DNA from: Scalesia atractyloides
Taxonomy: Eukaryota; Streptophyta; Magnoliopsida; Asterales; Asteraceae
NCBI GenBank assembly: GCA_947069175.1
Contig: CAMTDV010000015.1
Span: 24,072,249 to 24,136,248, forward strand
DNA length: 64,000 nucleotides
Direction of reading: 5' to 3'
The position numbers and the translations under genes are program-made. Position 1 is the first letter of the stretch; each line of letters starts with the position of its first letter. This document shows, piece after piece, positions 23,200 to 33,117 of this stretch. The notes under the pieces were generated by a model. It ran no database searches. It saw only the letters and a program-made list of their open reading frames with translations, and was not told the DNA's origin.

Positions 23200-23929
23200 T
23201 GTTTTGGTCAAAAATTACCGAAGCAATTAAGTGATCAAACTTAGTATGTGAGGTAGCGTGCTATTGTGATTCGTAAAAATATGTTAAATTGATTGTTTGT
23301 GAAAACAGTTTCAGGATATCGTTCCAGGATAATGAACTATATTAAAATAACAAGTAGATGCGATAAAAGTAGAAATTAACACAGGATGTGCGAGGAAAGC
23401 CCTTGACCAATCTAGATCGCCGGCATAAAACCTCGAGAGCAGACAATCGCCAGCTGCCTTGTTCTTCTTATTGATTAAACAGCAGGATACAACTTCGGGA
23501 TACTGCTTGGATCAGCTCTAAGTGTTACAATGATCGAATTGTGTAAGTGTTGTGGTGTTTGTGATTGTTGCTGCAATTAGAAAGTGAAAGTGTACGAGAT
23601 TTCGTGTGTCTTACTGCTGATCCAGACCCCCTTTAAATAGTAAACAAAGATAACTAACTATCCTACATTCTAGGGATGCTGCGAATATTCCCTTATGACC
23701 GTTGTTGACTCTCTCTTCAAGCTTCCAACGTCTTTCTTCTAACAACCATGAACGAGTCTTCAGCAAGGCCAAGTCTAGTGAACGTTTGTACCTTGCATAC
23801 AAAGTAAACCGTTAGTAACGAGTTGGATACCCCCGCAGGATGTTACCAAAATCCTGGTTCAGTATCCTGGTCGCTGTAATTAACATGTTATATCTTCGGG
23901 ATATGAGTTAAAAAATTCCACCCATAACA
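23200..23929 (-). mobile_element. 5' LTR of the Tat element
   Basis: This 730-bp LTR is the partner of the solo LTR at 6662-7391, with the same TGTTATGG...CCAAAACA ends. It is followed by AGAAG (23930-23934), the same target duplication as the solo LTR, and then by the duplicated flank. The PBS adjoins its low-coordinate end. Confidence 0.9.
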
Positions 23930-24973
23930 AGAAGCATCTAAAAACAGTGACTTCGTACAAATAAAATCCTAAATCCACCACTGAATGTACGATAATTTTT
24001 TTAAATTTTACGTTTTATGAATGTACGGTAAAAGAAATTTTTAGGATACCCCCTGAATATTTTTTCTAGTTCCGCCACTGGTATGCAACCCGCTCCCCCT
24101 CTGGATGCCAACTCCGACGGTTCAGGGGTTGACGATTAGGCTTAATTATCTCGTCTTGGTTAGGTTTAATTATCTCGTGATATTTAGGATTAACTATCTA
24201 GTGTATTTAGGTTTAATTATCTTGTGTTGTTTAAGTTTAATTATCTGGTGTGTTTAGGTTTAATTCTGTGGTTTGATTAGGTTTAATTATATGGTTTGTG
24301 TAATATTTAAAATTTAATTCATTTGCTTTTTTTAGTTTGTATTATTTTTATATTAGTTGTTTTTAAACATAACAATAGTTATATGTTAAAAAAATACATA
24401 AGAATTAAAAAAAAACATAAAGAAAAGGTTTTTTTATTTAATAAAAGCCCAACGGTGAGGGCCCACCACCTACCAACCGGACGGTCCGCTTGAGCGGACC
24501 ACCCCACCTCCAGACCACTCCAAGTCATCATCTCCAAACTTGTTTGGGTGAGGTTTGTTGGCAGACCACCCTAAGGGACTTGTCGTTGGGGGTGCTCTAA
24601 GTATATGTGAGAAGTGCAAGTCCAATTTTTTGCTTACTATGTAATTTTAGGCCAGTTGTTAGATCTGTTGACATGATTTAATATTGTGACAAATGCAAAT
24701 TTTATTTTAGTTGTTGAATTCGTTAAATTTTAGGCGAATTGAGTTTAAAGATAATGTGAGGGATACTTCGCCGGTGATTATGAATATGAAATGCCATGGA
24801 AAAAAAATTAAATCAAGATTTTAGAATCTTGAATTTCACTATGATTCACGAACTAACAGTATGCTTTCAGTTACGTATTCCATGTCAATATGAAAAAGTT
24901 CAAGCCATACATATTTTTTAAGTAAATACGACCAATCACCACTCACCAACTCAAAAAATCTCAACTCACCCAT
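23930..24973. repeat. Duplicated flank, copy 2
   Basis: It is the near-identical counterpart of 7392-8434. Here the sequence continues past CTCACCCAT into TAACGAGTTGG, so this copy holds the original right-hand junction. Confidence 0.9.
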
Positions 24974-25034
24974 TAACGAGTTGGTTGCAGCGCCTACCTA
25001 GCCACAAACTTTTTTTTAAATTTAACATTAAAAC

Positions 25035-25390
25035 TTAAACATAGGTCAAAATAATGCGCCACGCCACTACGTGGTTAAAGTCCACGTCATAGTGGTGTTT
25101 GTAGTCTATAAGTGTCATTTGAATAACTTCCTCCTCCGAGAGCTCGCTGTGGGGATTTGGCAAATTCAATAACCTACCATGGAATCTTGAAACCTTAAAA
25201 CGGATAAACGCGAATTGTGAATCTATTTGATCCACGGTCTGGTTGGTCTTACCAACATGGGTTACAAATTGGCGGTGCACCTGGTTCCAAAAAGTGGTCT
25301 GTCGATGAGGAGATATGGGTTCGTGATGGATTGCTATATAAGACAACGATAACGATGCCTTCCTCGCTGGTCCACGGGATTACTATACTT
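25035..25390 (-). pseudogene. MYB/SANT-type protein of a DNA transposon (Harbinger-like), broken
   Basis: Minus-strand translation in two frames gives IPWTSEEGIVIVVLYSN (the WTxEE start of a SANT/trihelix domain), TTFWNQVHRQFVTHVGK, and DSQFAFIRFKVSRFHGRLLN followed by SELSEEEVIQMTLIDYKHHY. This order matches the DNA-binding accessory proteins of plant PIF/Harbinger transposons. A frame change near 25340 splits it and no clear start remains. It could also be a relic of a related host trihelix gene, but the surroundings are all transposons. Confidence 0.55.
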
Positions 25391-25877
25391 TTGTGAATGT
25401 GAAAGATGGAAGAAGTATATGAAAATATAAAAATGGAGGGAGTTTTGTGGTTTGGTTTGATAGTATAGGTGGTTAAATAGAGGATTGGAATAAAGTATTT
25501 GAATTTCAATAATTTTTTTAAAGACCAAACGGTCAAACAAAATTTGAGAATGGTCAAAAGATTCTCGATTAACGCGAATGTCAAGCGGGTATGTCTACTG
25601 GCCAAGGCAACCCGCATGGGTGGCGGCGGTGTGCTGGCACGGGTTGGAACTCGGAAGTGGCTACTCGGGTGGTGCCTCATCCCCCTTATGTTGTGGTTAA
25701 AATGGAAGATAAAATTTCCCAAGTTTGGCGCCCACCACGTGCTATGTGAAATGCCAAAATAATTTTTCTTATGCATCTTATTTTGTATTGCTCTCTGATT
25801 TTTGATGGATTAATGTTTTTTTGTGATTTGTGGAATTTGAGGTCAGAGAAGAATAAACCCGATGAGAAGTTGGATAA

Positions 25878-26185
25878 GACCATGGGGGTGTGGTTCCCCT
25901 TCCCCCATGGCCACATCATCTCCACCTCACCTCCACATCATCACCTTCTTCTTTCTCTTCCTCTTCCCCCAACCCTAGGAAATGGTTTCCCCATCCACCA
26001 CACCCAATCAAAGCTAGAGAGAGATTCAAGAGAGAGAAAGAGAGAATGAAGAGAGAGAGCACTTCGGGACGAACTGGGAAGGGCCTCGAGTCCACCGATC
26101 ACCGCTCGGGGGGGGGGGTGTTCCCGATCGGGGACCTTGTCCACCTCACCCTCCCGATCCCTCTCCCGAACCACACCCCACCGTC
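25878..26185. mobile_element. Harbinger-type MITE, 308 bp, TAA target duplications
   Basis: Left end GACCATGGGGGTGTGGTTC and right end (reverse) GACGGTGGGGTGTGGTTC form imperfect inverted repeats. TAA lies outside each (25875-25877 and 26186-26188), the 3-bp target of Harbinger elements. The interior is GA-rich with a G9 run near 26109. Overlapping open frames have no protein-like content. Confidence 0.75.
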
Positions 26186-26188
26186 TAA

Positions 26189-27010
26189 GATTTGTGATAA
26201 TGTCCTTCTTCTTGACGTCTTCCCATGCGATTCACATCCGTGCAATTCGCTTTTACCCGTAAGATTTTTTTATGCTTGAAGCCTTATATAGTATTCTTGT
26301 GGCACATAAAACCATCTAAGGTTAGGTTTAGGGATTCATCAACTAGGATTACATATTAGGTTGTGATTTTGTGTTTTATGGGGTTTAAAATGTTGTGGAA
26401 TGTTGGTTCAAAGTCTTTACAAGTACAATCGCCACAACAAAGATATTGTTCTCAATGATAACTCATTACATTAATATGTATCATCATTCGCATATTATCT
26501 TAACGGAATTGATTGGAACTAGATGGGGAATTTTGGTGATTGATTTGTTAGGCTTTGTAAATTTTAACATCTGCATATTATTTTTATTAATTTGACTGAT
26601 ATTGAAATTAAGGATTCTTAGTGTTTAATTTTGTTAGGTTTCTGGATGTTTGAATGAGTTTGCCTCCCACCCCATGGAACCTAAGATGCACGAGAATGAG
26701 AGCGATGATGAGGTGGTGGCTCGAAGTAGAAACAGAGACGAAGAAGGTAAAGACTGTACCGGCTCAAGGGTTTTTTTGGTGGTCTCCACCTATTTCCATC
26801 AAAGATGGTAAGGACCCTATATCGAGAGATCAACGTTAATGGTGGATCCGTATACTAAACACACAGTGATGTTTGTTAGTTCTAATTAGAATATCAACTT
26901 TTGAGACTTTATATTGAAAGAGGGGAATAACTAACACTTTATGGTCAAACAGGTTGCAGTGGTGATGCTACCGTAACTGCTGAACCTAGGGTTTAAGATA
27001 GCCCTAAAAG
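26189..27010. other. No gene recognised
   Basis: The longest frames are under 70 codons and I recognise none of them. There is a charged stretch near 26690-26750 on the plus strand but nothing to tie it to a family. Confidence 0.5.
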
Positions 27011-27015
27011 AAAGT

Positions 27016-28977
27016 TGTAATGCTTCGCATTTTTATACTTTCCTTATTTATAAAGTGTTATTCGTTTTTTCTATTTTTAGAAACTTGTAATCGTGTTGTA
27101 TTCATATTCCGTTTCCAATCTTGTAATCAGAGGCTTTGATCATAATGGAAATTCACTTTTATACTTAGGCTTGTTGCACCTATGCTTATACACAATCAAT
27201 CTTTGATACACCTTTACATGTAAACCAAGACTCATTATACACTTGATTTATCATTTATACGTGCATGATACTCGTCACATACTTGAAAACACGTTTCGTA
27301 CTCCAAAACATGTTAAAACATAAAACTTTGGGCATAAAATGATAAAACTTTGGGCATAAAACTTAAGTTCAAAAGTGAGCTTCTACATCCCTTTTCTTCA
27401 TGTTCTTCATCCTTTCTTCTTCTTGAAATCTTAGATTACCTCTAATAATTTTTTCCACAAGTTTACCATGGTAAACTAAGGTGGAACATCACCATTTTGA
27501 GATCCAACTTTTTGTTTTGATGCTATCCTTTATAAACTTTTCATAAACTCATACATCTTGTCATAATCATGCACCTACCATGCTTCTAACCAAACCTATT
27601 GTGATGGGGCTTGAGTATGGTTGATTCTCATAAATTTAAAGGACTAAAAACCTCCTAAACTTTCTGTTTTAACAAGGTTCTAAGTAACCAACAAGTGTTG
27701 AGACCATTCAAGTTCATCATCTTCAATATGGTGAAACTTGTGTTTTGGTGAATATGTGAACCATAGAAGCTTTGACTCTCCAATCTTCATACCACTAAAT
27801 CTCAAACAATTTCCATCAAAGGGACAAGGCTACATCACGTCCCCAAACACTTTGCAAGTTTGGGATGCACGCATCTAGCTAGCTTACTTGGTTGTCTGTA
27901 GATTTAGTAGGTTTTAGTCTTGTTATTTTTATATTCATGACCAACCGAAATCATCAACAAAGTTGATGATTTTGTGCTTTGGTGAATCATATAATGAGGC
28001 TAATGGCTGGAATTCATCATACCTCCTTTACCTCCTTGCATAACCATTCTCATGGTACTTTAATTTACATTCCTAACACGTTAACTTTTAAATTCCGAAT
28101 CCTACCGTTAAACAAAAACCGCAACTGACACACCTTCGTTTCCCTCTTAGGGTAACTTCGTTGTTCCAAAAACTCAAGCCTCGTCAAACTCACTGAGTGG
28201 GGTTACTTCGAAAAGCCGTGAGTATACTTAACCCTTTTAACGCTTTAATGCCCTTTTGGGTGTAACATGTACAATCTATCAAAATTCAAAATACACACAA
28301 TCAAACTCATTCAATCACTCAATCCACCAAACATGATATTTGTTATGCTTAGGTTGTTCATGCTCGAAAACTTTCATGCACTCTATTTTTCATTAACTTA
28401 GCTAGCCACCATAACAATTATAGTGTTATAGGAGTAGCACACCACCCATCGGGATATTGTTAAGTTATTCAACTTTACGGTTAGGATCACTTCATGTCGA
28501 CGGACACACATTATACTTTACGGTCTCGATTACCTCAGTGTCGAGGGATGCACATTATTCTAGTGGACACTCGGGTTTGGCCTATAGTTATGCATGCTAG
28601 CTTCAACTTAGTATATGAATTGCCATGTTGGATTTGAGACAATCTTTTATAGTTATGCTACATAATCAAACCTGTATACTCGCCAACTTTGTGTTGATAA
28701 TATTTTAATACATGTTGCAGGAAATGTATCTTGACTCTTCAAGTAATCTATTTAGGATGGATTTAGAAACGCACTTAAATTTGATATTTGTAATTCCAAT
28801 ATTGTATTTGTTTAAGTTTCAGTTGTTGTGCTTATCTATTTCAAGACATTGTAATCCGATTTAGTATGAAATGAAACATGATTTATTTAAATATTGTCAC
28901 ATTAGCAAGTTATGAAGTCTCGAGCAATCTCATTTTCGTCTCACTCCGATGTTTCCGCCATCAGTTGGGGTATGACA
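27016..28977 (+). mobile_element. Ty3/gypsy solo LTR, 1962 bp, AAAGT target duplication
   Basis: The LTR starts TGTAATGCTTCGC and ends GTTGGGGTATGACA. AAAGT flanks it on both sides (27011-27015 and 28978-28982). No coding sequence lies inside and no PBS follows. Segments such as ACAATTATAGTGTTATAGGA match the LTR at 53874-55755, so the two belong to one family. Confidence 0.88.
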
Positions 28978-28982
28978 AAAGT

Positions 28983-29570
28983 AGGGTGAAGACATCGACC
29001 TCTGTCACAAGGTAAGTTCTCCGGTAATCTTCCTGTCTTCTATAGTTTGGTTTAAGGTTCGGTTGTCTATTTGAGTTTTAGTTTTGAATAACGATTTGTA
29101 ATGTCATCGTTGGAAATCTGCTAAGTGGAGCTACATCGTTGATTTGAATTGTCATCATTGGAGGTCTAATAAGTATCTTCAATCCGTGTTAATTTTGATT
29201 TCAAGTTTTGTGAACGTTAGCTGTCAATTTTGTATGTGGAAAGTTTCAGTTTGTTTGAAATGGACGCTATTTACCTTGTTGTGTTGTAATATATGTTCAC
29301 TTAATAATATAGTTATTAATATCCTGTAAATGGGTATTCCATTTATAATCAAAAAAGTGAATCGGCTACCAGAGACAAGAGCAAAGAAACACAACAGTTT
29401 AAGTTTCTTGACGCATCCACACCGCAACATGCAGATCTACTGTTTGTTATAGAGCAACCGTACCTAAATAAAGCTAAGATGTCACATCGCGCAATGCGTG
29501 GCGTCGAATACCTCTACTTAAAAACAAAATAGAGAAAAAAACTACATAACTAATAAAAATAATATATTTC
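28983..29570. other. No gene recognised
   Basis: AT-rich sequence with only short frames, none with recognisable content. It is continuous with 26189-27010 once the solo LTR is removed. Confidence 0.5.
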
Positions 29571-29573
29571 ATT

Positions 29574-30201
29574 CGTCACCATCAAGACTATATTTATTCT
29601 TGATTTGTTCATGCAATTTCAAGGCTAGGTCACACTGCGGTCCTAGAGTGGTGGGGAATGGTTTCGACAAAACCTCAAGATCAATAGCAATTTGTCGACC
29701 CTTTCTTAGTTAAAGACGTTCTTGTTGATTCACATCGTGTCGATGTCGGTTAATGACTCAAGGATTGGGTGGACGCTCAGGTTTTCGACTTCTTTGATGA
29801 TTGAGGCTTCGGTAGCGGGATGAGATGCCACTTTGAGATTTTCCTTAAAATACTTTAAGGCTTAATGTAGCCGAACGACCCTTTCTTAGCTTGGAATTCA
29901 ACCAAAGCTTTTGTTGGATCCGAGCGTTGTCTTGCCCACTCCCATGGTTAGTCGGCTCATCTCTGGTTGTAGATGTTATTGTTTTCGGTTACTTTCACCC
30001 GCATATCCCTCCACTTGCTTGTTATTTGATCCAAAGCAGGGTAGTCGTCCGGTTTACCAATTGGGTGAAAAACTTGGCCCAAATTCTCGACCAAAACTCA
30101 TTTTTTTCTTGATAGTTTGCTAAGATATGACAAAGTTATTATACAATAAAAAATAAAAATATTAAAATAACTTTAATGATGGAAAACAAAAAAAATAGAA
30201 A

Positions 30202-30236
<35 letters not shown>

Positions 30237-30465
30237 AAGTAAAGGGTCCTCGGATACATCAAGCAAATAACGAGCCAAAGTGTATTCTTCGTTTATTGAC
30301 CACGGCATGTGTGTTTTCTTGACCTTCGGCTCATCGGGATTTATTCTTGTGTGGCCTTTTCCTAGGTTTTGATGGTCACACCTTGTCCGGTGGCGTCTCG
30401 GGCATCACTTCCGGTTGTTAAGTGGGAACACTTGTGGGGTGATTGGAAATTGGGGTTGTATGGAT
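29574..30465 (-). pseudogene. MYB/SANT (trihelix-like) transposon protein, broken
   Basis: Minus-strand pieces in order: PMKIHTTPISNHPT near the start, KTHMPWSINEEYTLARYLLD (SANT start), FWSRIWAKFFTQ, ALDQITSKWRDMRVKVTENN, WEWARQRSDPTKALVEFQAK, and a C-terminus CDLALKLHEQIKNKYSLDGD ending TGA at 29574. The layout is that of the DNA-binding accessory protein of Harbinger-like transposons, related to 25035-25390. Stops and frameshifts occur in the middle. An (AT)n tract at 30204-30234 separates the first two pieces and may lie in a former intron. Confidence 0.6.
30204..30234. repeat. (AT)n microsatellite
   Basis: About 15 AT units lie between the first and second parts of the decayed SANT-like gene. 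Confidence 0.95.
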
Positions 30466-30612
30466 TTTCATAGGGATACATCTTGATGTATCTTTTATAG
30501 AGAGTGTATATAGAAGTGTATGAGAGTGTAGAATGTGTATAAGAACCGTGTGTGTAACAGTGTTTTAGATAATGGGTTTAAATAGTTTTAAAAAATAGGT
30601 AAATTAGTTTTT

Positions 30613-30912
30613 GAGTTAATTACTGTTTTCGTCCATGTGGTTTGTCAAAAATCACTATTTCAGTCCATTAGTTTAAAAATTGCGATTTCAGTCCCTGTGG
30701 TTTCACTTTCGTAACCATTTCAGTCTACCTCGTAACCATTTCAGTCCTTGTACTTACAAAATAAATTGATTGAAGTGGTTACGAAAGTGAAACCACAGGG
30801 ACTGAAATGGTTACGAAAGTGAAACTACAGGGACTGAAATCGCAATTTTTAAACTAATGGACTGAAATGTTGATTTTTGACAAACCACAAGGACGAAAAT
30901 AGTAATTAACTC
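30613..30912. mobile_element. Fold-back MITE of Mutator type, 300 bp, 9-bp target duplication
   Basis: Left GAGTTAATTACT and right AGTAATTAACTC are perfect inverted termini, and the inverted repeat extends through most of each arm (TTTCAGTCCCTGTGGTTTCA and its complement). TTAGTTTTT flanks it on both sides (30604-30612 and 30913-30921); a 9-bp duplication is the Mutator signature. It has no coding capacity. Confidence 0.88.
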
Positions 30913-31450
30913 TTAGTTTTTTTAAGAAAATAATCGATGCCAACGGACATCTCCTTGGCATCATCAAATTTCCACCCGTAATACACTTCACGTGTCAAAC
31001 GATTTTGAGTACAATAACTTTTTAAGGGAGTGGGGGTGTTTTGTGGCGTTAATGGGAGATTCATAGCACTTGGCGAGAAATAAAGACTAGGACACCCATA
31101 TGTAGTGCATTTGATTTGGTTGTGAAGTTGTATGCCCCTTATGGGCTTGGAAATGAAGTTTAGTATTAAAGAAATATGCATTGAAAATGGAGTTCAGTGA
31201 AGCGTACGTCAGCTTGTTGATGTGTATGGTTGAAGCTCCATGTTTTACGCTACACATACGCTCAACGGTGGACATGGGAATTTTTCCTTGAGATTGGGAG
31301 GTTCAGGTCAGATTGGGTTTAGGGTTATTATTGCTAAAATGTTAAATGTGTTGATTAAAATAAGGAATGATCGTTCCTTCAAAAACTGGCAGTGATCTTT
31401 TGACAGTGATCATGTGGTATGTGGTGGCGGAGCTTTGGCACCAGGGGAAC

Positions 31451-31934
31451 TAGGGGTGTTCAAAAAAATCCGGATCCGAAACCGGATCCTCCGTATCCGA
31501 AATTTCGGATATCCAAAAACCGGATAATTCGAATTTCGGGAATTGGATATGAATTTCAAAACTTTCAGATAATCCGATTAACCGATATCCGAAAAGTATT
31601 TTTTTAGAAATTTATAGTATATAAGCATTATATTTAGTTTGAAATACAGCAAAAAATAGTAAATAATCGGATTCGAACGTGGATCTATGAATATTTTTAG
31701 TTTTCAATATTGGAAATTTGAAAAATCGAATAGAGGTTTAGTTTTAACTTATGCATGAAACAGAGTTTTTTGATTTTTTTATAAATTCGGTTATCCGTTT
31801 GGATATCCAAATATGTATCCGAAAGTTCAGATATCCGGATACCGAAATTTCGGATACATTTCAGATAGTAATAACCACTATCCGAAAATTTTCAAATATC
31901 CGAAAACCGGATAATCCGATCTTGAACACCCCTA
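31451..31934. mobile_element. hAT-type MITE with CGGATATCC subterminal repeats
   Basis: The termini are TAGGGGTGTTCAA and TTGAACACCCCTA. The 8-bp flanks AGGGGAAC and AGGGACAC agree at 6 of 8 positions. The interior is packed with degenerate TCCGAAA/TTTCGGATATCC repeats, as in non-autonomous hAT elements. A second copy in opposite orientation is at 33841-34314. Confidence 0.8.
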
Positions 31935-31942
31935 AGGGACAC

Positions 31943-33117
31943 GCACCTCCCACACTGTGGTAGCAATAGGTTGTTTGGGGAGTGGTGACGTTTCAAATCC
32001 TGTGTTCTTTATCTGATGGATTTAATTTATCAAATGGTCTAAACAAATATTTTATTAAGTTTGGATTTAATTAATTGGGTTAAGTCAAATGAGCTTAATA
32101 CTTAAGGGGTTTATGAGTTTAGTAATTAAGAGTATAGTTTGAGAATCTCAAGTTGAATTTCAAAAAGGCGTCTAGTATCCAAATTATTTGTTTTATATTT
32201 CTTAACTAGTTTTTACGTTCTAATAGGTTTATATATATAAAGTTAAAAAAATTCCATATTACTTTTTCTTAGGGTCGCCGAACCGATTTCATATAAAGTA
32301 CACCCATTGTATACGCCGAACCGATTCCAGATTTTGACTTAACTTATGGAATTGATGCTATGTTCAGTCATGATATAATAATGGTTATGTGATTACTTAT
32401 ACTGTCTTAGGTAATGTTTCGGATAATCTCGTGTTTGGATTAGAATTTGAGAATCAAGTTCTTGGAATCAACATAGACACATCCAATTTTGATCCAAATG
32501 TAATTGTGAAGTTATAAAGGTTTCAGGGGTTGCTAGTTGTTTATAAATCTAGACGCAATATTCCAATATGTTTTTAGTACGATTAAAAGTTGACAAAAAA
32601 ATCAATTTGAATTGATTGTTGCGATAGTTAACCTAAGATCCGCAATAGAAATGGTTGAAAAATTCTTTTAAATTTTGGTCATTATAACAGCCCATCCTTC
32701 TATTGGGCCAGCCCGGCTATAAATAGTATCCACAATTTTATTTTGTTGAACATAAACCTTGGGATGTTAATGACCTAATGATTTGAACGTACATATTTTA
32801 TAAGATGAAGGAACTTAAAACTAACAATAATAAACGAGCACTTCGTAGTAGTTATTATCGACACAAACTAGAAACCTCACTCTCGTACATATATCCACAG
32901 CATCATAAATATATATTTACATTATAGACGGTACAGTAAATAATAGTTCTAGTTACATGATGCAGTTTTACTTGCAATATCTTTGGTACAACCAAAAACT
33001 TTCATGAAAGGCAATTCCAAAGCTAGCTAATATGTTAACGAAGATCACATGACCAACACCAATTTGGTTGTAACTTGTAGGTTGGCTCACAAAGATGAGT
33101 TCTTCTCCAAAGTGAAG
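31943..33117. other. No gene recognised; downstream region of the TGA gene
   Basis: AT-rich, with no convincing frame. It includes the expected 3' UTR of the TGA gene just below 33118, but I could not fix a polyadenylation site. Confidence 0.5.

Larger units (their letters stand above)
8435..23929 (-). mobile_element. Tat-lineage Ty3/gypsy retrotransposon, decayed, with internal insertion
   Basis: Read on the minus strand the order is 5' LTR (23929-23200), PBS, gag, protease, reverse transcriptase, RNase H, a second (archaeal-type) RNase H and integrase, then a long 3' region, and a truncated 3' LTR (8870-8435). The second RNase H after the first is a known Tat-clade feature. The 3' region carries an accessory gene on the opposite strand, as known for Grande and Retand-type Tat elements. 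The element is interrupted by Copia-like material (9855-13895 and 14644-15149) and has many stops and frameshifts, so it cannot be autonomous. Confidence 0.85.

Noticed and set aside
25890..26279. 129-codon open frame on the plus strand
   Set aside because: It lies inside the Harbinger MITE, has low-complexity Pro/His/Ser content and crosses the element's boundary.
30906..31275. Minus-strand open frames of 62 and 91 codons
   Set aside because: They overlap and match no family I know; one runs into the end of the fold-back MITE.
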